DNA of 64,000 nucleotides from positions 99,207 to 163,206 of the forward strand of contig VTPC01091303.1 in NCBI GenBank assembly GCA_011009095.1, read 5' to 3'. Each line of letters starts with the position of its first letter. Positions within the stretch are counted from its first letter, which is position 1. Under the pieces are notes generated by a model. The model saw only the letters and a program-made list of their open reading frames with translations, searched no databases and had not been told where the DNA came from. The position numbers and the translations under genes were made by a program. Below, in pieces: positions 57,684-64,000 of this stretch. This DNA is from Ignelater luminosus (lineage: Eukaryota; Arthropoda; Insecta; Coleoptera; Elateridae).

Positions 57684-59469
57684 TGTAACACGACGGATAA
57701 TATGCTAACATTTGTTTAATGTAAAATTTGGTAACCGCAGATAACAGGTAATAAAGTTAAAATTAATGATTTGTAGGATGATAGCTATTGATTGCGTTTC
57801 TTTGCTCGAATAGCAAATAAATTAATAAAAACCACATCTAAAATTAAAATAACCTGAACTTGAACTTATATCCATTTTTGTTTTCGTATAAAAATAGATA
57901 GATTTGTAAAAATAAACATGAAATTACATTCAGGATTGCGATAATAGAAAAACATTTAAAATCGGATGCGGTGTTGGATTATGTTTGCCGTTAAGGAGGT
58001 GCACAGGTTAATTCTGGAATTACAAAACCGTAATAATAACTGTAAATGATTTGCTCTTAAACGCTGGCTTTTAACATTAAAGAACGTCAAAGGAAATGTA
58101 ACCGGAAGTGCATTCCATTTGAATGCATCGAGCACAGAAATGATGTGAATTTCAAGAGATACTTCTTCCCCTAAATGATAAAAGGCAAAAATGAATGATT
58201 TTCCATTTACATACGCTTCAAAAGAATTTCGCTCTTATAACCAATAGAACATGAAAATGGACGCTTTTCAGGACTTTTCACTTTTCTAGCTCCCGTTCAA
58301 TCAATCAATATTAGAGTCATATCTGGATTTGTCTGCTCCTTACCTAATAACCAGCTTAACTTAACTCTATAGAGCTTTTTGCCAAAATCCAGCATATCAA
58401 TACTTTTAATGTTTAGTTGTGGATAAAGCTGCAGGGATCTCTAATTTTTACTGTCACTATTCCAAAGACACCATTAGTCATCATGCATGGTAAACGTACC
58501 ATCCTCATCCTACTGCACAGATCTTCATTTGGAGTAAGGCATTCACTGCTTGAATATTTGAATACATTTTCAGATTTCCAATCATAAACATTGTGCGAAA
58601 TTTTCAGTTTAAAAAGAAAGAAAGATATACCTACCTGCTGTCAGATAACTTCAGGTATCATGTAGTTAATTGCGGGCCGCATAATGAAACATTATTGTTA
58701 TTTAAGATTAGGTTAGTTTATGAATAAATAGTTTTCATTTTACTAACGCAATTTTTAATGGTTGACGCAGATCTCATGTCATAAATAACATCCTGAAAAT
58801 TTATGATGCCTTTATGAAGTTATAAAAACAGTTTTAGTATTTAAAAGCTATCAAAGTATAGTTTTTATTGCTTTCTAGGATTTGTCTCTAATTAGTCCAT
58901 AAATTTTAAACAGATAAATCCTCGTCTGTTAGGTATAAACGTTTCAAATATTTTTAAAATGACAAAAGTGTCTTTGTTTAAAAAAAATAAATTTTTGACG
59001 CAAAAACTATTACATCGAGTTATCTGTTGCTCTCATTATCAACTTAATGTGGATCCATATTTATTTATTTTTTATCTTAACGTGGTTGAGACTTTTTATC
59101 TTTTGATTAGGATTCTCTAAAATATTTTTTTTTTGTATAAAACAAAGAAATTTTTTTATATGCTAATGTAAAGAGGAAGGGAAGCGATAGCAAAACTGCC
59201 CTCTATTGGCATTTCTTGATCTTGTGACAGAATCAAGTACATATATATATCTAGTCTGCATCTCAACTATTTCGTGAGATATCATCCTAGGGTCACCAAA
59301 TTGAGTTGGGCTAAATACCAGAATCTGATATGCCACCTCCGTCTATAGAAACTCTACATGGGGAGCAAAAATGGAGTCTTTCAACCCCAAGATCAACTCG
59401 TCATCGAGACTGACCTAACAGATTTTTTGTGTTGTACTACAATAGGTAACTGAAAACCCTAACCACAGA
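57684..59469. other. AT-rich noncoding sequence
   Basis: Nothing is recognised until the last ~180 bases, which become richer in GC and are probably the decayed upstream part of the LINE that follows. Confidence 0.45.
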
Positions 59470-60175
59470 TCGAACAAGCGCTATTTTCTTATATATCTTC
59501 AAGGCCTTCGGCAAGGTCCAATGGTGCTCAGGGCCCTTTTGCGAGTTACTACTTAACAAGATTAATATGCACCTTGTCCGATTTTTTTGTACGTTTCTGG
59601 AAAATCGAGTCGTCATGATCAGACTACAGGAGAACTAAAGCCACCACTACAGCTTTATATGCCGATGACTCTGTGTAGACATGACGTATAGAAATCAATC
59701 TTTAAAAAAAGGCGGCCGTACTTTTTACCAGAAGACGACAACCTCCAATAGAGTAAGTTTACATCAATAATCGACCCGTTGCATGGAAAGTTCTAAACAA
59801 AAACCTCATTTGGGAGAACCACATCAACACAATGCAGCAATAATAGCAGCCCTCTACTCGCTATTAAACCAAAGAAGCAAGTTAAGTACTAGCAATGCTG
59901 AACAAAGCATTCCAACTCTCTTTCAATGTTCCATGATGTGTTAGAGATGTAGCTCTCCATTGTGATGCTAACATTTCTACTATTTTGGCTGCTGAAAATA
60001 GTACGTGAGCGTTTCGGCTTCCACCAGTTCCCTTGTCAGGCTTCATAGGGTATCTCCACAAGCGCTCGAAAACACCACCGAGTACTAATTACCAACTCCA
60101 CAAAACTAACATACTCTACCAATTTCGGACGAAGGAGATCCCAGCAGATTGCTAGGAACTTCAAGTAAATATCAG
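59470..60175 (+). mobile_element. Jockey-type LINE reverse transcriptase remnant
   Basis: Pieces of one reverse transcriptase occur in order. FLYIFKAFGKVQW at 59,486 is motif A, in which both aspartates of DxxKAFDxVW are lost (Y and G). FCELLLNKINMHLVRFF and LENRV follow. Then TTALYADDSV at 59,646-59,672 is motif C with its aspartate pair kept. Motif B (the PQG segment) is missing, so about 30 codons were deleted just before YADD. YINNRPVAWK with NKNLIWENHINTM near 59,760-59,840 and SLLNQRSKLSTSNA near 59,855-59,900 follow, then a decayed tail to about 60,175. These segments are typical of Jockey-clade LINEs. It is a different copy and orientation from the one at 18.6-20.1 kb. Confidence 0.9.
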
Positions 60176-62840
60176 AGATCCAAGATTCAAGATTTATTTT
60201 TACAACTACAATATTTTATTCTCGGTATTGAAAGTCTGCTCTCAAAACTAAAATAAAATTTAGAGAAAATCAACTCCAAATCAATGTCAAAATAAATACT
60301 TGCAATTTTAGAGCATGTTCGAATAGTTTCTAGCAAGACAGAAACAGTGTTTGTAATTTTGCATTTTAATGCGTACATACAAATTTTGATTGTATTGAAA
60401 GGTGGAAATATTTTTATTCTCTTGAAAGTTTTTCCTGATCCTTTTTATGTGGGATAGCTAATATTATGGGTAGCATCTAGAGACTTCCTGACATTATTTC
60501 GTTGTGTTGATATTTTATCATTTAATGAACCATGGTCTTTACGCACTGTGTTAGCCGCTTCTACATTTGATTTACATATAAAAAATAAGTGGATAAAAAG
60601 TTCTCAAGAGACAGAACGTTAAAGTAATGTATAATTTAAACTATTTTGTTTTTCTAATATCTGGAGAATGATGTTGATCTTACAGCATAATAATATTCGG
60701 ATCTATCACAGGGTATGTAGAACCCAAAAATGATCTAATTAAGGTGCAGAAGTATGGATCCTCGTCACAGGAAAAAATGTATATAACTTCATCCTAACGC
60801 ATTACTAATTGGAATATCCGTTTGTTGATAAATATTTTCCTATTAATTCAATTTTTCCTACTAACAATAAACTAATTGTACTTATTATGCATAAAGCAAA
60901 ACGTCTCAACAATCATTTTCTTCATGGTGTAATTTGCAAGTTTAATTATATTTTCTTATTTAAAGTAATTAAAATTCTTCTAACGGAATTGACCCGATGA
61001 GTGTTATATTATCAAGCATGGTATCACATCGTCCTAATTTCTATTTCAACGTGAATTATTATAGTTTGAGAAAGTTGGGATATCAATCATTTTAGCGTCC
61101 TAAATTGAGCTTTTAGTATATTTTTAAAATCGCAGCTAAAATAATTAACATTTATAAACAATAAACTTAATAACAGACGACGTTTATTATTTCCTGTCGA
61201 TGTCGTCTACTACACACCATATGGTTTCCAAAAATCCAACAGACATCATGTCTGAATTATTTCAAGGCGACAAGGAGATATGCTAAACAAAATGTACACG
61301 GTGTTTATAGAGTAAATCGTGTAGAACCACAAATTAGGGGAAAACTAGCAAACGTAAATAAAATAGTACAGAAACAAACAGAAGCCGCTTTTTCTTATCA
61401 ATAGATTTAGTGTGTCGTATTATACTTGTTCTTGGATCCGTCCTTATACCATCATCAGCAGGAAGGAAGTTCTGGCTTCTGACTTTTCTAAGGTTATCAG
61501 CGTTTAAAACCACTTGTTTAATAATAAAAGTGAATGGTTTTATTGTTATAAAAGTAGTTTTATGTGTTTAGTCTTTTAAAGAAGATGTAAATTGTTATTA
61601 TTGTGATATTGTTTGTTTGTGAATGCATAATACTTTTCTGGTTAAGATTATATTGTATCTTTACAAATTATCAATTTGTGGATTCGTATTACTATTTGTT
61701 AATGTACAGGGTGTTTTAATATAGACAAATTATTTAATTGGTGGCAAAAAAAGTGAATGCAAGATGCAGTGCATTGTGAAATGTAGAGATCATTACAGTG
61801 TCTTAAAGAAGGCGGGATTTCAACCTTCATACCAAAAGGTTTGGATAATTTAAGTAAAATTATAAATTTAAACTGAAGATTTTCCAACTGAAATCTTACT
61901 CTAAAGTTTTCTCGAAAGATTTATTGCTATAATTACTAATTGATAAAAGAACTTCCTGCTACAAAAACTTTTTGCTTTTTGAAACCTGTCGGAGACCTTT
62001 TTTTACGCTTAATCATTATGGAGCTCTTTATTTTTTTGTTTGCTGAATAAAGTAATTGTAATTTTTGTTTACAATATTGCAATTTTTTTGGTTATCTAAT
62101 TTTCACTCTTTGTTTACTGTTTGAAGTTTGTAATTGAAATTTTGTTTTTAACGAGAACTAACAAAAATCAGTCAAATATTCTAGAATCCAATTTAGAATT
62201 TTTTCTAGACCTATAAAATATTTGAAGCACTGTATGACGTAATCAAACCTATAATCTATGAGTTAACCAACAACGCAAAATTTCCCCCAACTAAACATTT
62301 CGTAGAAGATATTAGCTGATGTTCTAACAGCTGTAGCTTGTGTAAACGAATCTGATTCATTCAGTTTCTTGCTGCACAAAGCATAACAGGGGAAAAAGTC
62401 TACAAACAAGACTTTAAGAACAAGACTAAGGAAGAAATCAAAAGCATGGATCTGAAATGAAGTCTACACTAAGTAGAACATCTTAGTTTAGAAAAGTCCC
62501 TTCTAATTCAGATATTAAAAACCATAAGTAAAAAAGCAATTCAAACTTCTGTTGTAACACTAAAACAAAAAAGATGTTTTGACTTTCTTTACCCAACTAT
62601 GATCCTTCGAGGTCATCAACCCATCTTTTATGACCTACCTGGATATTATTCATATCGCCTCAAGCTGAGGAAATCTTTCCTGTAATCAGTGGCTGACTCA
62701 CCATAGCGGTTAGAAGATTTCAATTTAGAGCTTTCGTTTTTTCATTTGCTATTCAAAGAGTTACATCCAGGTCAAAGAGGCGTATTAGCAAAAATTTTCA
62801 AACGAACATTCTGATTTTGATTGACAATAACATGTTTTGC
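60176..62840. other. AT-rich noncoding sequence
   Basis: No gene is recognised. The frames 60187-60378, 60809-61000 and 61699-61887 have no motif. Confidence 0.5.
61705..61714 (+). repeat. Solo Tc1/mariner-like end motif (TACAGGGTGT)
   Basis: It has the opposite orientation to the motifs at 16,251 and 45,824 and is followed by TTTAATATAGAC. No partner was found. Confidence 0.4.
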
Positions 62841-62844
62841 ATTT

Positions 62845-63010
62845 CTTGCGATCTTCCACATTTTTGCAGTACACTGCATCTTTGTAGATTTTCTAGCTGT
62901 GTAGGCTCCCAAGCCTATTCTCGATTCTTATGGATCTCTGAACGTTTGTAGATCTCATGTTCTCACTGGTCCTTGCAGACCTGCACGTTTTTGAGGATCC
63001 TCGAATGTTG
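62845..63010 (+). repeat. Degenerate tandem-like repeat
   Basis: Related phrases recur: gatcttccacatttttgcag, gatctctgaacgtttgtaga and gacctgcacgtttttgagga. Spacing is irregular (roughly 55-100 bases), so the repeat is old or partly chance. Confidence 0.35.
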
Positions 63011-64000
63011 TGGACATTCAGACTCTTACGTGCCTCTTGATTCTTGACAGCTTCTAGTCTCTATTTCCTCGATAACAATGCTCTACATCCAAAAGCACAA
63101 ATAAGAATTTTAGAAATTCCTCTTTCAGCACCTTGTGTAAGAGTGCTTTTAGAATCTCATGTTTATAACTTTATGGATGGGCTTCTTATTGGAAATTCTC
63201 TAACTCTAAGTTAGTTATCTAAGTTTCAGACTCCAAAAAGTGATCCGTCACTACTTCCAAAAATGATCGAACTTTTTTTTATACGCAACTACCTAAAATT
63301 TCTGAGCAAAGCAAAGACGATTTCGAGAATTAGAAGAGCTTGCAAACTGTAATAGTGTACCATTCTACTATCAAGAATATTTATATTTTAATTGTTGCGA
63401 TTTGTTAGTTATGACTTATTAGTTAGTACACATACTAATTCTCTTACGTTGATATTATGCGTTTCGTGATTTTTACATTGGTTTATGGGAAAATAACATT
63501 TTTTATTGCTTTAATAGCAAGATTAATTTGATTAGTTTAATGATTTTGATTTTGGCAATTAGATCTCAATTGAAACAATCTTCAAAACTGTTTTATAAAC
63601 ATTAACGTACCGACACAACCATACAAAGAATTTAAGAATTAAAATTAAAACAAAACCATTTCTAAAAATACCCAGATTTGGTGCTAGCAGTTTTTAGATC
63701 TTTGCAAGAGAATGTTAATATCCCCAACAATGCTAAAACGTATGACCAATATTCTAAAAATAAAATTCTTCCGCAAATTTAGAAATTAGATCTAATAAGA
63801 CAGCTGTAATTTTCTTAAATTTGCTTTATTTTAAAATCTTGTCTGAAAGAATCAACGTTACACAACTGATTTTCACCAATATGCATATAAAGTAATGCAA
63901 TGAATACATTAGTGTAAAGGAAAATCGATCGCGTTCTAATTTAATTTTTCAACCTCCCTCTCTCTTTAAAGTGGTTTGAGATTTTTTTATTTCATTTTTT
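63011..64000. other. AT-rich noncoding sequence
   Basis: I see nothing recognisable up to the window end. Confidence 0.5.

Noticed and set aside
1-64000. CRISPR array or bacterial operon content
   Set aside because: No regularly spaced identical repeats with unique spacers, no ribosome binding sites ahead of long frames, and the elements are all animal transposons.
1-64000. LTR retrotransposon or endogenous virus
   Set aside because: I found no paired long terminal repeats, no primer binding site and no protease or integrase motifs; all reverse transcriptase pieces are LINE type.

Overview
The window looks like an insect chromosome: strongly AT-rich, gene-poor, and littered with decayed copies of RTE-like and Jockey/I-type LINEs, mariner and Tc1 transposons, small inverted-repeat elements, and TTAGG-type (TAACC on the + strand) repeats. 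It contains no complete host gene, rRNA, tRNA or CRISPR array, and no bacterial-style operon. One 400-base run of N marks a scaffold gap. Nearly every open frame above 60 codons is either a transposon fragment or an AT-rich chance frame.

Layout. 1.3-3.4 kb: 5'-truncated, frame-broken LINE (end of an endonuclease, reverse transcriptase, C-terminal tail), + strand. 7.4-7.6 kb and 24.2-24.6 kb: two sites with related, decayed ~70-95-base tandem units. 8.39-8.79 kb: N gap. 14.7-15.3 kb: Tc1-type transposase remnant, - strand, with an unrecognised coding-like patch beyond it (15.46-15.95 kb). 18.3-18.5 kb: possible tRNA-derived SINE. 18.6-20.1 kb: 3' part of a LINE with RNase H, - strand. 36.4-36.7 kb: 262-base MITE. 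37.2-38.4 kb: near full-length dead mariner with terminal repeats, - strand. 39.8-40.5 kb: second mariner of another subfamily with its catalytic centre deleted. 43.76-44.55 kb: foldback transposon with an exact 9-base target duplication. 49.96-50.08 kb: near-perfect 121-base palindrome. 51.1-51.6 kb: decayed ~18-base tandem repeat. 59.5-60.2 kb: Jockey-type reverse transcriptase remnant, + strand.

The most unusual object is the foldback element at 43,765-44,544. Each arm has an inner unique segment (about 66 of 75 positions match between arms) and an outer minisatellite of ~16-base CCGGGA units. The loop between the arms is almost pure TAACC-type, telomere-like 12-mer repeat.

Possible host signal is weak but leans to the + strand: two small exon-like islands (28,236-28,280 and 29,340-29,411) and two strong juxtaposed 3'/5' splice-site motifs (13,692 and 43,121) of the kind used for recursive splicing of long introns. 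Together they suggest that the window could lie in a very long intron or the upstream region of a + strand gene. This is inference only. None of the transposons seen here can encode a working enzyme.
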